A stretch of DNA of 64,000 nucleotides from the NCBI GenBank assembly GCA_021774785.1, contig JAJFIQ010000026.1, forward strand, positions 124,001 through 188,000, given 5' to 3'. The notes below the pieces were generated by a model that was not told the DNA's origin, made no database searches, and was given only the letters and a program-made list of their open reading frames with translations. The translations under genes were made by a program, and so were the position numbers. Source of the DNA: Emcibacter sp. GTDB lineage: Bacteria > Pseudomonadota > Alphaproteobacteria > Sphingomonadales > Emcibacteraceae. Of this stretch, positions 55,491 through 64,000 are shown piece after piece; the first letter of the stretch is position 1; each line of letters starts with the position of its first letter.

Positions 55491-55531
55491 CGGGACATGA
55501 GTCCCGCATAAAAAAGATGACAATTCGTCAT
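55491..55531 (+). promoter_or_regulatory. Two hairpins in the rplU leader
   Basis: CGGGAC-ATGA-GTCCCG (55491-55506) forms a perfect 6-bp hairpin and ATGAC-AATTC-GTCAT (55517-55531) a second small one, both inside the transcribed leader. No T-run follows, so they are not terminators. They may form a binding site for ribosomal-protein autoregulation. Confidence 0.42.
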
Positions 55532-55600
55532 AACCCGGTCTTAAAATACTAATAGAATTTAGTTACCGGCTATGACCAGAAGAAAAACAAGGAAACAAAT

Positions 55601-56110
55601 ATGTTTGCAGTCGTCAAAACCGGCGCAAAGCAATATAAAGTTGCTGCTGGTGATGTTATTAAAGTTGAAAAGCTGGATGGTGAAACCGGCGCCAAAGTAA
55701 CACTTGACCATGTCATGATGGTTGGTGGTGACAAAGGCGTTGAAGTAGGTAGCCCAACAATTTCAGGTACCGTTGTGACCGCCGAAATTCTGGAACAGTC
55801 CCGCGCCGCAAAAATCATTATTTTCAAGAAAAAACGCCGACAGAATTATCGTCGGAAAAATGGCCATCGTCAGCATCAGACGGTCCTGCGTATTCTTGAA
55901 ATTGGCAAAGCTACGGTAAAGAAAGCGGCAGCGAAAAAGGCAGCTCCTGCGAAAACAGAAAAAGCAGCCGAAAAGCCCGCAGCAAAAAAAGCCGCCGCTA
56001 AGAAGCCTGCCGCAAAAAAGGCAGCAGCACCGAAAAAAGCAGCAGCTAAGAAACCCGCAGCAAAGAAACCTGCTGCAAAAAAAACCACTAATACAACCAA
56101 GGAGAAATAA
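55601..56110 (+). CDS. rplU: Ribosomal protein L21 with Lys/Ala/Pro-rich tail
   Basis: L21 is a 50S subunit protein. Residues 1-101 are the normal fold ([49 protein letters not shown]). Residues 102-169 are an added tail made almost only of Lys, Ala and Pro, in repeats such as [10 protein letters not shown], like histone H1 or AlgP tails. Alphaproteobacterial L21 proteins often have extensions, but this one is strongly repetitive. The gene has a near-consensus promoter and two leader hairpins, and is followed by rpmA after two bases. Confidence 0.96.
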   Translation: MFAVVKTGAKQYKVAAGDVIKVEKLDGETGAKVTLDHVMMVGGDKGVEVGSPTISGTVVTAEILEQSRAAKIIIFKKKRRQNYRRKNGHRQHQTVLRILEIGKATVKKAAAKKAAPAKTEKAAEKPAAKKAAAKKPAAKKAAAPKKAAAKKPAAKKPAAKKTTNTTKEK

Positions 56111-56112
56111 CA

Positions 56113-56367
56113 ATGGCACATAAGAAAGCTGGCGGTAGTTCAAATAACGGTCGCGATTCAGCGGGTCGTCGTCTTGGTGTAAAAAAATATGCTGGTGAAA
56201 TTGTTATACCCGGCAACATCATCGTTCGCCAACGGGGTACAAAATTCTACCCGGCAGACAATGTTGGTATGGGCAAGGATCACACCCTATTTGCCCTGAC
56301 ATCTGGGAAAGTGCGTTTCTATAAAGGCAAACAAAAACGCAGCTATGTCTGTGTAGACGAAGCCTAA
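56113..56367 (+). CDS. rpmA: Ribosomal protein L27
   Basis: L27 is a 50S subunit protein whose N-terminus reaches the peptidyl-transferase centre. The 84-residue protein begins [20 protein letters not shown] and continues with [20 protein letters not shown], both family hallmarks. There is no N-terminal propeptide. It is cotranscribed with rplU and followed by a strong terminator. Confidence 0.98.
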   Translation: MAHKKAGGSSNNGRDSAGRRLGVKKYAGEIVIPGNIIVRQRGTKFYPADNVGMGKDHTLFALTSGKVRFYKGKQKRSYVCVDEA

Positions 56368-56396
56368 AACTTACATCTTTCCATTGATAGAATTCC

Positions 56397-56426
56397 AAAA
56401 GGGGAGTGATTTTCATTCCCCTTTTT
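56397..56426 (+). terminator. Rho-independent terminator after rpmA
   Basis: GGGGAGTGA (56401-56409) pairs with TCATTCCCC (56413-56421), extended by AAAA/TTTT, and the stem ends in TTTTT. It lies 30 bases after the rpmA stop and separates rplU-rpmA from obgE, which starts 25 bases later. Confidence 0.83.
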
Positions 56427-56450
56427 CTTATTTGTAGATAGACTAGCTAT

Positions 56451-57530
56451 ATGAAATTTCTTGACCAGAGCAAAATTTATATAAAGTCAGGTGGCGGTGG
56501 AGACGGCTGCCTCAGCTTTCGGCGTGAGAAATGTGTTGAATTCGGTGGGCCGGACGGCGGCAATGGTGGCCGTGGCGGCCATATTCTGATTGAGGCCGTC
56601 AGCGGCCTGAACACCCTGATCGATTATCGTTACCGCCAACATTTCAAGGCCGGGCGCGGTGGTCATGGTATGGGCAAAAACCGTACCGGTGCCAAGGGCG
56701 AGGACAATTTTCTTCAGGTTCCCATCGGCACCCAGATATTTGATGAAGATTACGGTGTCATGCTGGCCGATCTGACTGAAGAAGGCCAGGTTGTCATGAT
56801 GCTGGAGGGCGGTCATCCGGGCACCGGTAATGCGGCCTTTAAATCATCTGTCAATCAGGCACCACGGCGTACGACCCCCGGCGGCCCTGCTGAAGAAATG
56901 TGGGTATGGCTAAGGCTGAAGCTGATGGCTGATGCCGGACTTGTGGGGTTACCCAATGCGGGAAAGTCAACTTTTCTGTCTGCGGTATCCAGAGCGAAGC
57001 CAAAGATTGCCGATTATCCCTTCACGACCCTAAAACCCCAATTAGGCGTTGTCCATGTGGACCAGAGAGAATTTGTCGTAGCTGACATTCCAGGTCTGAT
57101 CGAAGGTGCCCATGAAGGCCACGGTCTGGGTGATCGGTTTTTAGGCCATATCGAACGCTGCACCACTATTTTACATATGATTGATGGCACGGGCGAGGAT
57201 GTGGTTGAAGCCTATAAGACCATTCGCCATGAGCTAAAATCATACGGCGGTGGTCTGTCGGAAAAACCGGAGGTAATCGGGCTGAACAAATGTGATGCGT
57301 TGGACAGTGAGCTGATCGAGATGCTGACAGAAGAGCTGCGCGCTGTGACAAAGGCGCCTATTGTTCCCATTTCTGCGGTAACCCATTTTGGGGTCGAACC
57401 AATGCTGCGCGCGTTGCTGAAAAATATTGACCATGCCAAAGAGATTGAAATAAAACAAGAAACCCGACCGGCATATAACGAAAATGACGAAGAAGAGGAA
57501 ACCCGGGACGACGGTTGGTCCCCCATCTAA
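56451..57530 (+). CDS. obgE: Obg-family GTPase
   Basis: Obg is an essential GTPase in 50S ribosome assembly and stress control. The 359-residue protein has the glycine-rich OBG fold ([27 protein letters not shown]), then the G domain: G1 GLPNAGKS (166-173), switch region [17 protein letters not shown]3 [17 protein letters not shown]4 NKCD and G5 ISAVT. The C-terminal end is short, acidic and ends WSPI. It follows rplU-rpmA, a widely conserved order. Confidence 0.97.
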   Translation: MKFLDQSKIYIKSGGGGDGCLSFRREKCVEFGGPDGGNGGRGGHILIEAVSGLNTLIDYRYRQHFKAGRGGHGMGKNRTGAKGEDNFLQVPIGTQIFDEDYGVMLADLTEEGQVVMMLEGGHPGTGNAAFKSSVNQAPRRTTPGGPAEEMWVWLRLKLMADAGLVGLPNAGKSTFLSAVSRAKPKIADYPFTTLKPQLGVVHVDQREFVVADIPGLIEGAHEGHGLGDRFLGHIERCTTILHMIDGTGEDVVEAYKTIRHELKSYGGGLSEKPEVIGLNKCDALDSELIEMLTEELRAVTKAPIVPISAVTHFGVEPMLRALLKNIDHAKEIEIKQETRPAYNENDEEEETRDDGWSPI

Positions 57531-57551
57531 CGTTTAACCCTGAGCCACAAC

Positions 57552-58691
57552 ATGACTGAGAATACAGACAATATCATCACCTGCCACAGTGAAGGTTGGA
57601 AACGTGTCATTATCAAAATCGGCAGTGCGCTGCTGATTGATAAGGATAATGGTCAACTGCGTGTGGGCTGGCTCAAAGGCATTGCCCGTGATGTGGCCTT
57701 CCTCAGAGAACGCGGCTATCAGGTTATATTGGTTTCTTCCGGCTCCATCGGTCTTGGGCGCAGAATTTTGAATCTGTCCATGAGCAAGAAGCTGGAAGAA
57801 AATCAGGCTGCCGCTGCCGTAGGTCAAATTGAACTTGCCACCGCGTACCGCACTATTTTGGGAAAACAGAACATTCCCATGGCACAAATTCTCCTTACCT
57901 ACGGCGATACGGAAGAACGCAGACGGTATCTCAATGCCCGCAATACCATTAATCGCCTGCTGGAGCTGAATGTGGTTCCCATGATCAATGAGAATGATAC
58001 CGTCGCCACCGATGAAGTACGCTACGGCGATAATGATCGCCTTGCCGCCCGCGTTGCCAGCATGTGTGAGGCCGACTGTCTGTTTTTGCTATCCGATATA
58101 GACGGGCTATATACTGCTGACCCCAATCATAATGCCAGTGCAATACTGATTGACGAGGTTGAGCAAATCACCAGCGATATAGAAGCCATGGCAGGGGACC
58201 CTGTCTCCACAGGCTTTGGCTCAGGCGGTATGATAACCAAAATCGCTGCGGCCAAAATCGCGGTTGCCAGCGGCTGCAATATGGTGATCACCAACGGAAC
58301 GGCACACTCCCCCGTGCAAGAATATTTTAACGGTGCCAAAGGCACGTGGTTCCATGCTTCTGGCAATCCCCTCGCTGCCAAGAAAAAATGGATCGGCGCC
58401 AGTCTGGATATTTCGGGAGAACTGATTATTGATGATGGCGCGGTCACAGCCTTAATGTCAGGCAAGAGTCTGCTACCCGCTGGAATTGTCCGCGTCGAAG
58501 GGTCTTTCGAGAGAGGCGATACCATCCGTATTATGACCATAAACGGTAATATCATCGGACAGGGCTTAATTGCCTATAACGCACAGGATACTGTCAGTCT
58601 GATGGGCCACAGAAGCCATGAAATCGAACAAATATTAGGCTATAGTGGTCGTGATGAAATCATCCACCGCAACGACCTTGTCATAAACTGA
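57552..58691 (+). CDS. proB: Glutamate 5-kinase with PUA domain
   Basis: ProB phosphorylates glutamate at the start of proline synthesis. The 379-residue protein has the amino acid kinase domain (VIIKIGSALLIDK, LVSSGSIGLGRR, INENDTVATDEVRYGDNDRL, FGSGGMITKI) and a C-terminal PUA domain (about 285-370). It is 12 bases from proA. Proline made here is the substrate that PutA, encoded elsewhere in the window, degrades. Confidence 0.97.
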   Translation: MTENTDNIITCHSEGWKRVIIKIGSALLIDKDNGQLRVGWLKGIARDVAFLRERGYQVILVSSGSIGLGRRILNLSMSKKLEENQAAAAVGQIELATAYRTILGKQNIPMAQILLTYGDTEERRRYLNARNTINRLLELNVVPMINENDTVATDEVRYGDNDRLAARVASMCEADCLFLLSDIDGLYTADPNHNASAILIDEVEQITSDIEAMAGDPVSTGFGSGGMITKIAAAKIAVASGCNMVITNGTAHSPVQEYFNGAKGTWFHASGNPLAAKKKWIGASLDISGELIIDDGAVTALMSGKSLLPAGIVRVEGSFERGDTIRIMTINGNIIGQGLIAYNAQDTVSLMGHRSHEIEQILGYSGRDEIIHRNDLVIN

Positions 58692-58703
58692 AAGCAGACA
58701 CCC

Positions 58704-59972
58704 ATGACGACAGAACAAACCATTAAAGATATGATGCTGGAAATGGGCAAGGCAGCAAAGGCAGCGGCAGGCACACTGGCCAATGCGCCTACAAAACAAA
58801 AGAACAAGGCACTCACATCAGCGGCGCGCCTCATTCGGGCTGATAAAGATAACATTATCACGGCCAATGCCAAAGATATGGAGATCGCCACAGCACGGCG
58901 GCTCGCCGGGGCGATGCTTGACCGTCTGGCTTTGGATAATGAGAGAATTGAAGCAATCGCCAAATCCCTCGAAGCCATTGCAGAATTGCCCGACCCCGTA
59001 GGCGGTATCATGGCACAATGGGACCAGCCCAGTGGCTTGAATATTTCACGGGTTAGGGTTCCTTTAGGCGTGATCGGCATCATCTACGAATCCCGGCCCA
59101 ATGTGACCGCTGATGCCGGGGCCTTATGCCTGAAATCTGGCAATGCCTCCATATTACGCGGCGGCAGTGAAAGCGCCCTGTCAAACCGCGCTATCCATGA
59201 TTGTCTGGTTCAGGGATTGGAAGAAGCGGGTCTCAGCCCCGACTGTATCCAGCTTATCCCGACACAGGACCGTTCTGCGGTCGGGGAAATGCTTGGCCTT
59301 GTGGGATACGTGGATATTATTGTGCCCCGGGGCGGTAAATCGCTGATTGAGCGGGTGCAGAATGACAGCCGGGTTCCGGTCATGGCCCATCTTGACGGTA
59401 TTTGTCATGTCTATGTGGACGCAGATGCCAATCTGGAAAAAGCCGTTGCCATCACGCTCAATGCCAAAATGCGCCGCACGGGTGTATGTGGGGCCGCAGA
59501 AACCCTGCTGATTGATCAGGCCGTTTTAAATAGCCACCTGCCCACCATTATGGATGCCCTGAAATTTGCAGGATGTGAATTACGCGGTGATAAAACCGTG
59601 CTTGCGCTGGATAGCACAATCCTGCCCGCCACGGAAGAAGACTGGAATACGGAATATCTTGATAGCATTCTGTCCATCAGAATAGTGGACGGGATACAGG
59701 GGGCCATCGACCATATCGCGACATATAGCTCCCAACATACGGATAGTATCATTACGGAAAATTCTGAGACTGCGGAAAAATTCCTGACCCTTGTTGACAG
59801 TGCCATTGTCATGCATAATACATCCACCCAATTTGCCGACGGCGGCGAATTTGGCATGGGGGCCGAGATCGGTATATCTACCGGAAAGATGCATGCCCGT
59901 GGTCCAGTGGGACTGGAACAGCTCACCAGTTATAAATATCAGGTAAGAAGCAATGGTCAAACCAGAGCCTAA
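58704..59972 (+). CDS. proA: Gamma-glutamyl phosphate reductase
   Basis: ProA reduces glutamyl phosphate to glutamate semialdehyde with NADPH. The 422-residue protein has the aldehyde dehydrogenase-like fold with [31 protein letters not shown] and the catalytic cysteine in [14 protein letters not shown]. The ending [13 protein letters not shown] is typical. It follows proB and overlaps nadD by 20 bases. Confidence 0.97.
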   Translation: MTTEQTIKDMMLEMGKAAKAAAGTLANAPTKQKNKALTSAARLIRADKDNIITANAKDMEIATARRLAGAMLDRLALDNERIEAIAKSLEAIAELPDPVGGIMAQWDQPSGLNISRVRVPLGVIGIIYESRPNVTADAGALCLKSGNASILRGGSESALSNRAIHDCLVQGLEEAGLSPDCIQLIPTQDRSAVGEMLGLVGYVDIIVPRGGKSLIERVQNDSRVPVMAHLDGICHVYVDADANLEKAVAITLNAKMRRTGVCGAAETLLIDQAVLNSHLPTIMDALKFAGCELRGDKTVLALDSTILPATEEDWNTEYLDSILSIRIVDGIQGAIDHIATYSSQHTDSIITENSETAEKFLTLVDSAIVMHNTSTQFADGGEFGMGAEIGISTGKMHARGPVGLEQLTSYKYQVRSNGQTRA

Positions 59973-60564
59973 TATTTTCCCCAAAGGGAATTGGCACAGG
60001 AAAAAGATCGGCTTGCTTGGCGGGTCTTTTAATCCAGCCCATGATGCCCATCTGGAAATAAGTCTTTCCGCACTGGAAAGGCTTGATCTGGATGCGGTAT
60101 GGTGGCTGGTCTCGCCGCAGAACCCCCTGAAACCAAGCGATGATATGGCCGCCTTTATAGAGCGTATGGAATCAGCAATAGCAATGGCTGATGATGACCG
60201 TATTTATGTCACTGATCTGGAAAATCACTTAGGTACCCGTTATACGGCAGACACCTTGGACAGGATTATAACTCTGCTGCCGGAAACCCGCTTTATCTGG
60301 CTGATGGGTGCTGATAATCTGGCGCAATTTTCTCAGTGGAAAGACTGGAAAAAAATAGCCCGGACAGTAGCATTTGCGATTTTTGATCGTCCGATGTATT
60401 CTAAGGCCGTTGAAACGAGTGAGGCTGCAACGTTTTTCAAAGGCGATCAAATCCCTGAAAATCAAGCCGCTAAACTCAGCACGAAAAAAGCCCCGGCATG
60501 GACTTTTATCCGGGATATACAGAATCCGTTATCATCAACTGAGATACGACGGAAAAAACTTTAA
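59953..60564 (+). CDS. nadD: Nicotinate-nucleotide adenylyltransferase
   Basis: NadD transfers AMP to nicotinate mononucleotide in NAD synthesis. The 203-residue protein has the nucleotidyltransferase motif [43 protein letters not shown] and the ending [10 protein letters not shown], all NadD hallmarks. The start lies inside the end of proA, so translation is probably coupled. Confidence 0.95.
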   Translation: MVKPEPNIFPKGNWHRKKIGLLGGSFNPAHDAHLEISLSALERLDLDAVWWLVSPQNPLKPSDDMAAFIERMESAIAMADDDRIYVTDLENHLGTRYTADTLDRIITLLPETRFIWLMGADNLAQFSQWKDWKKIARTVAFAIFDRPMYSKAVETSEAATFFKGDQIPENQAAKLSTKKAPAWTFIRDIQNPLSSTEIRRKKL

Positions 60565-60586
60565 ACCTAAGAGGTTACATAAAAAA

Positions 60587-61003
60587 TTGCCTAGTAATCA
60601 TATCACGGAAGACGAAACTTCGTCCTCTATTGAGCCGCATAGTACGGACACTCTTTTGGGAGTTATTATTAACTCTCTGGAAGACGACAAAGCGGAAGAA
60701 ATCATTTCCATAGACCTTAAAGGAAAATCCAGCATAGCCGATTCGATGATAATCGCATCCGGTCGTTCCACAAGACAGGTAGCGGCCATTGCCGATCATC
60801 TGGTGACAAATATCAAGAAATCCGGCCATGGCAATGCTAAAGTTGAAGGACTTGAAAAGGCTGACTGGGTCTTGATCGATGCCGGCGATGCCATCATCCA
60901 TATTTTCCGGCCAGAAGTACGCAGTTTCTATAATCTGGAAAAGATGTGGAATATGGATATCAGCCCCGATGACTTTACACCAGATAAGGTGTTAAGCAGC
61001 TAA
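60587..61003 (+). CDS. rsfS: Ribosome silencing factor RsfS
   Basis: RsfS binds L14 and blocks subunit joining when nutrients are scarce. The conserved core runs from TLLGVIINSLEDDKAEEIIS through IASGRSTRQVAAIADHL to KADWVLIDAGDAIIHIF and the ending YNLEKMW. There is no ATG between the nadD stop and the core; the only near start is TTG 60587, with AAGAGG (60569-60574) 12 bases before it. This gives 138 residues, within the family range. The order nadD-rsfS-rlmH is widely conserved. Confidence 0.93.
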   Translation: MPSNHITEDETSSSIEPHSTDTLLGVIINSLEDDKAEEIISIDLKGKSSIADSMIIASGRSTRQVAAIADHLVTNIKKSGHGNAKVEGLEKADWVLIDAGDAIIHIFRPEVRSFYNLEKMWNMDISPDDFTPDKVLSS

Positions 61004-61007
61004 AGGC

Positions 61008-61466
61008 ATGCAACTTACCATCATCGCAGTGGGCCGAATGAAACAAGGGCCGGAAAAAACGCAGATAGAAATCTATCTCAAACGCTGTCCTTGGCCCGTC
61101 AAAATCATCGAAGTGGAAGAAAAACGACCCATTAAGGGTGCGGAACGGCTGTCACGAGAAGGTGATTTGATCCTGAAAGCGATACCTGATAATGCCTGTG
61201 TCATTGCCCTTGATGAGAGGGGGAAACCCCTGCGAAGTGAAGAATTTGCCAATCTTATTCGTGACTATCAGGATAATGGGATAGCCCATCTCGTCTTCCT
61301 TATTGGCGGGGCAGATGGCTACGCCGCCCCGATCAAGAAACGGGCAGACCGGCTGCTTTCTCTCGGCCAGATGACCTGGCCCCATATGATGGTACGGGCC
61401 ATGCTGACGGAACAGCTTTACCGGGCATCGTGTATTTTATCGGGGCACCCTTATCATAAGGATTGA
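61008..61466 (+). CDS. rlmH: 23S rRNA pseudouridine-1915 N3-methyltransferase
   Basis: RlmH is a SPOUT methyltransferase that modifies 23S rRNA helix 69. The 152-residue protein shows the knotted-fold motifs LVFLIGGADGYA and the ending MTWPHMMVRAMLTEQLYRA followed by GHPYHKD, both diagnostic. The length matches. It starts 4 bases after rsfS. Confidence 0.97.
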   Translation: MQLTIIAVGRMKQGPEKTQIEIYLKRCPWPVKIIEVEEKRPIKGAERLSREGDLILKAIPDNACVIALDERGKPLRSEEFANLIRDYQDNGIAHLVFLIGGADGYAAPIKKRADRLLSLGQMTWPHMMVRAMLTEQLYRASCILSGHPYHKD

Positions 61467-61536
61467 TTTTACGCCTCTTTAACCTACAGTCTGGTATAAA
61501 GTAATTATAGATTTGAAAATGGAATATTAAACAATC

Positions 61537-63111
61537 ATGAACAGCCTAAAGTCGCCCAAACCTGTCGTTCTGTGCATTCTTGATGGATGGGGTAGCCGTG
61601 CGGAGTCCGTGGACAATGCCATTACCCTCGGGCATACGCCAAATTTCGACCAAATGACGCAATCCTGCCCCTTGGGCTATCTGGAAACCAGTGGCCTGAA
61701 AGTGGGGCTGCCGGACGGACAAATGGGCAATTCTGAAGTGGGTCATACCAATCTGGGTGGGGGGCGCGTGGTGTTGCAAGATCTGCCGCGCATTGACAAG
61801 TCTATCGCAGATGGTAACTTTTCTAATATTGAGGCTTTAAAAACATCAATAGCCAGCCTGAAATCTACCGGCGGCACTTGCCATCTGATGGGATTGCTGT
61901 CACCGGGTGGGGTTCATAGTCATCAGGATCATATGGTGGCATTGGCAAAAACGTTATCTATGGCGGGAATTCCGGTAGCTATCCATGCTTTTCTGGATGG
62001 CCGCGATGTACCGCCCAGCAGTGCCAAGGGCTTTGTGGAAAAATTTGAACAGGACATCAGCAGTTTTGACAATGTGAAAATTACCACGGTTACCGGACGT
62101 TATTATGCCATGGACCGTGACAAGCGCTGGGACCGGGTGAAAAAAGCCTATCACGGCATGGTGGACGCGGTCGGTAATGTCGCTCCAAACGCCCTTGATG
62201 CCATTGAAGCAAGTTATGCTGACGGCAATAGTGACGAGTTTATGCTCCCGGCCATCATCGGTGACTATGGCGGCATGAAAGATGGCGACGCCCTATTAAT
62301 GGCCAATTTCCGGGCAGACCGGGCACGGGAAATTCTGACCGCACTGATGGACCCTGACTTTGATGGTTTCACGCGGAACAGGCATCTGAATTTTTGCAAT
62401 CACCTTGGCATGAGCGAATATTCCAATGCCCTGAACGCTTTTATGACCACCCTATTTCCGTCAGAAGAACTTATTGATACGCTGGGCGAGATTATTTCCC
62501 GAAATGACATGAAGCAATTACGCATAGCCGAGACTGAAAAATACGCTCATGTGACATTTTTCTTTAATGGCGGCAGTGAAGAAATTTATAACGGTGAAGA
62601 TCGAATCCTGATCCCGTCACCGGACGTGGCAACCTATGACCTGAAACCGGAAATGTCCGCACCGGAGGTAACTGATAATCTTGTGGACGCCATCACCTCA
62701 CAAAAATACGACCTGATCGTGGTGAATTTTGCCAATCCGGATATGGTCGGCCATACCGGCATTATGACAGCGGCTAAAATCGCCGTTGAAACCGTGGATA
62801 ATAGTCTGGGTCGCCTGAAGCACGCTTTGGAAGAGGTTGGCGGATGCATGCTGGTTACCGCTGATCATGGCAATATAGAATTGATGAAAAACCAGAAAAC
62901 CGGACAGCCCCACACGGCCCATACCACTAATCTGGTTCCCTTTATTCTGGTCAATGGACCGGGTAATTATACTCTGGAAAGTGGCTGCCTTGCCGACGTG
63001 GCCCCGACAATTCTGCACCTAATCGGTTTGGAGCAACCGGAAGCCATGACAGGGCATTGTCTGTTGAAAGACGACGCCACTAATATGACGGAGGGCCATG
63101 CCACTGCTTAA
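61537..63111 (+). CDS. gpmI: 2,3-bisphosphoglycerate-independent phosphoglycerate mutase
   Basis: GpmI interconverts 3- and 2-phosphoglycerate using Mn and a phosphoserine. The 524-residue protein has the metal and nucleophile sites: ILDGWG near the start, the serine in MGNSEVGHTNLGGGR, HAFLDGRDVPP, GRYYAMDRDKRWDR and the C-terminal TADHGNIELM. The length is typical. The stop overlaps the start of envC by 14 bases, so these two are coupled. Confidence 0.97.
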   Translation: MNSLKSPKPVVLCILDGWGSRAESVDNAITLGHTPNFDQMTQSCPLGYLETSGLKVGLPDGQMGNSEVGHTNLGGGRVVLQDLPRIDKSIADGNFSNIEALKTSIASLKSTGGTCHLMGLLSPGGVHSHQDHMVALAKTLSMAGIPVAIHAFLDGRDVPPSSAKGFVEKFEQDISSFDNVKITTVTGRYYAMDRDKRWDRVKKAYHGMVDAVGNVAPNALDAIEASYADGNSDEFMLPAIIGDYGGMKDGDALLMANFRADRAREILTALMDPDFDGFTRNRHLNFCNHLGMSEYSNALNAFMTTLFPSEELIDTLGEIISRNDMKQLRIAETEKYAHVTFFFNGGSEEIYNGEDRILIPSPDVATYDLKPEMSAPEVTDNLVDAITSQKYDLIVVNFANPDMVGHTGIMTAAKIAVETVDNSLGRLKHALEEVGGCMLVTADHGNIELMKNQKTGQPHTAHTTNLVPFILVNGPGNYTLESGCLADVAPTILHLIGLEQPEAMTGHCLLKDDATNMTEGHATA

Positions 63112-64000
63112 AGCGTCTCACCATATCAAATATAAGGGGTCAGGTGTGACCCTGATCGCCCTTGTCTGTATAATGGCGGGAAATTTATGGGCGGCACCAC
63201 CACCCGCAGATGAAAAGGCCCTTGATGATATGCGGGATAAAATTACCGCATCAAGTGAAAGGGCCCGGATATTTGAAGAACAATCAAAATCACTTGATCA
63301 GAAAATCAATGACCTACGCGCCAATCTGGTAACTGCGGCTAAGAAAATTCAGGATGCTGAAGACGACGTATATTCACGAGAGGATCGCCTTGATGTGTTG
63401 AACGTTCGGGAGAAAGATCTTAAAAAATTCCTTAAAGCACGCTATGGCCAGATGGCAAAAACCCTCGCCGCCATGCAGCGCCTAAGCCAACAGCCCGCAG
63501 AGATGGTGGCCTATCGTCCCGATAAAGCCATCAATAGCCTGCGCAGTGCCAGTCTTTTAAAAACCCTGCAACCTGAATTGAAAAAACGTGCGGAAGTCAT
63601 CCGGCAGGATATGACGGAACTCGCCATAGTCCGCAAAGAGATCACCAAGGAACGCCAAGAGCTGAGAGAAATCTTACAAGCCTTGACCAAAGAACAGATT
63701 GAAATGAACCAACTGCTGGCCGAACGCCGCCAGAAGCAAAAAGAACTTCGGCGGGCAACCAGAGCCGAACGTGAAAAATTAAAACAATTTGCTGCCCAGG
63801 CCAAAAGCCTCAAGGAACTTGTTGATAGGATAAAAAAAGAAAATATAGAACGGGAAAATGCTGCCATCGCCGCGGCAAAAAGACTGAAAGAAAAACCCGG
63901 AACAGAAGCACAGCCAGCCACAACAGATACGGCACGTTTGCAGCTTGATTCGCTACCGGGTAGCAATATTTCCTTCCATAATGCCAAAGGTACCATACCC
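63098..64000 (+). CDS. envC: EnvC-like murein hydrolase activator, cut by the window edge
   Basis: The frame opens at ATG 63098 inside the end of gpmI and stays open for 301 codons to the last base. It has a signal peptide or anchor (GVTLIALVCIMAGNLWAAPP), then a long coiled coil from about residue 40 to 265 (for example ITKERQELREILQALTKEQI). The last residues, ISFHNAKGTIP, are the usual lead-in to the LytM domain, which lies beyond the window. EnvC proteins activate amidases at the septum under FtsEX control; ftsE and ftsX are encoded at 43.2-44.8 kb. The gpmI-envC order is common in proteobacteria. Confidence 0.92.
   Translation, partial: MPLLKASHHIKYKGSGVTLIALVCIMAGNLWAAPPPADEKALDDMRDKITASSERARIFEEQSKSLDQKINDLRANLVTAAKKIQDAEDDVYSREDRLDVLNVREKDLKKFLKARYGQMAKTLAAMQRLSQQPAEMVAYRPDKAINSLRSASLLKTLQPELKKRAEVIRQDMTELAIVRKEITKERQELREILQALTKEQIEMNQLLAERRQKQKELRRATRAEREKLKQFAAQAKSLKELVDRIKKENIERENAAIAAAKRLKEKPGTEAQPATTDTARLQLDSLPGSNISFHNAKGTIP

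Noticed and set aside
1-64000. Mobile island, defence system or biosynthetic gene cluster
   Set aside because: I looked for integrases, transposases, toxin-antitoxin pairs, restriction or CRISPR genes and large synthases and saw none. Gene order and codon use look like ordinary chromosome.

Overview
The window looks like chromosomal DNA from a Gram-negative alphaproteobacterium. This is inferred from gene families and gene order: metX-metW next to hisC-tyrA, ftsE-ftsX, a CpdR-like receiver, a TIGR02302/DUF4175 protein, argH-lptM-lysA, rplU-rpmA-obgE-proB-proA-nadD-rsfS-rlmH-gpmI-envC, large TonB-dependent receptors and a SapC-family protein. A marine heterotroph of the Kordiimonadales/Emcibacterales type would fit, but the rank below class is a guess. 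I see no rRNA, tRNA, CRISPR array, insertion sequence or prophage. The DNA is densely coding on both strands with short operons.

Layout. 1-3.7 kb: structured leader, a 1095-residue TonB-dependent receptor and its terminator. 3.7-6.4 kb: a TPR-sulfotransferase coupled to a methyltransferase. 6.4-12.8 kb: proline and serine catabolism (putA, sdaA), a 48-residue small protein, a 600-base non-coding gap, an Lrp regulator and a ferredoxin. 12.8-18.9 kb: a secreted His/Lys-rich protein and a valine catabolic operon (mmsA, acyl-CoA dehydrogenase, 3-hydroxyisobutyryl-CoA hydrolase, mmsB) with a divergent LysR gene. 19-25.5 kb: flavin reductase, aminopeptidase P and the biotin genes bioB-bioA and bioF-bioD read divergently. 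25.6-28.7 kb: a small unknown protein, then CcdA and a TIGR02186-TauE pair. 28.9-34.6 kb: a MerR-controlled beta-oxidation operon (acyl-CoA dehydrogenase, thiolase, FadB-like protein). 34.6-36.9 kb: envelope proteins YceI, DUF481 and SapC. 36.9-40.8 kb: methionine (metX-metW) and aromatic amino acid (hisC-tyrA) genes. 40.8-46.3 kb: DUF2125, PlsC, YdcF, FtsX, FtsE, a zinc-ribbon membrane protein and a CpdR-like receiver. 46.3-51 kb: TIGR02302, lysA, lptM, argH. 51.2-55.4 kb: a TlpA-like thioredoxin, a ZnuD-like receptor, a universal stress protein and an FNR-type regulator. 55.6-64 kb: a housekeeping run from rplU to a truncated envC.

How the parts work together. Much of the window feeds amino acids (proline, serine, valine) and acyl chains into central metabolism. 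The valine and beta-oxidation genes have regulators next to them. The clearest regulatory logic is at 54.4 kb. A TTGA-N6-TCAA site lies exactly 41.5 bp upstream of the start predicted from a perfect TATAAT for the universal stress gene, with an FNR-type gene divergent to it. The MerR operon has a perfect 16-bp palindrome overlapping the end of the -35 and the spacer of its promoter. The ZnuD-like receptor has a Zur-like AT-rich dyad just upstream.

I did not find a convincing undescribed multi-gene system. The most unusual items are an EF-hand consensus loop inside the first TonB-dependent receptor, a histone-H1-like tail on ribosomal protein L21, a secreted basic His-rich protein with internal tandem repeats, an acidic tail on FtsE, two very small genes (a 48-residue unknown and LptM), and several structured non-coding segments.
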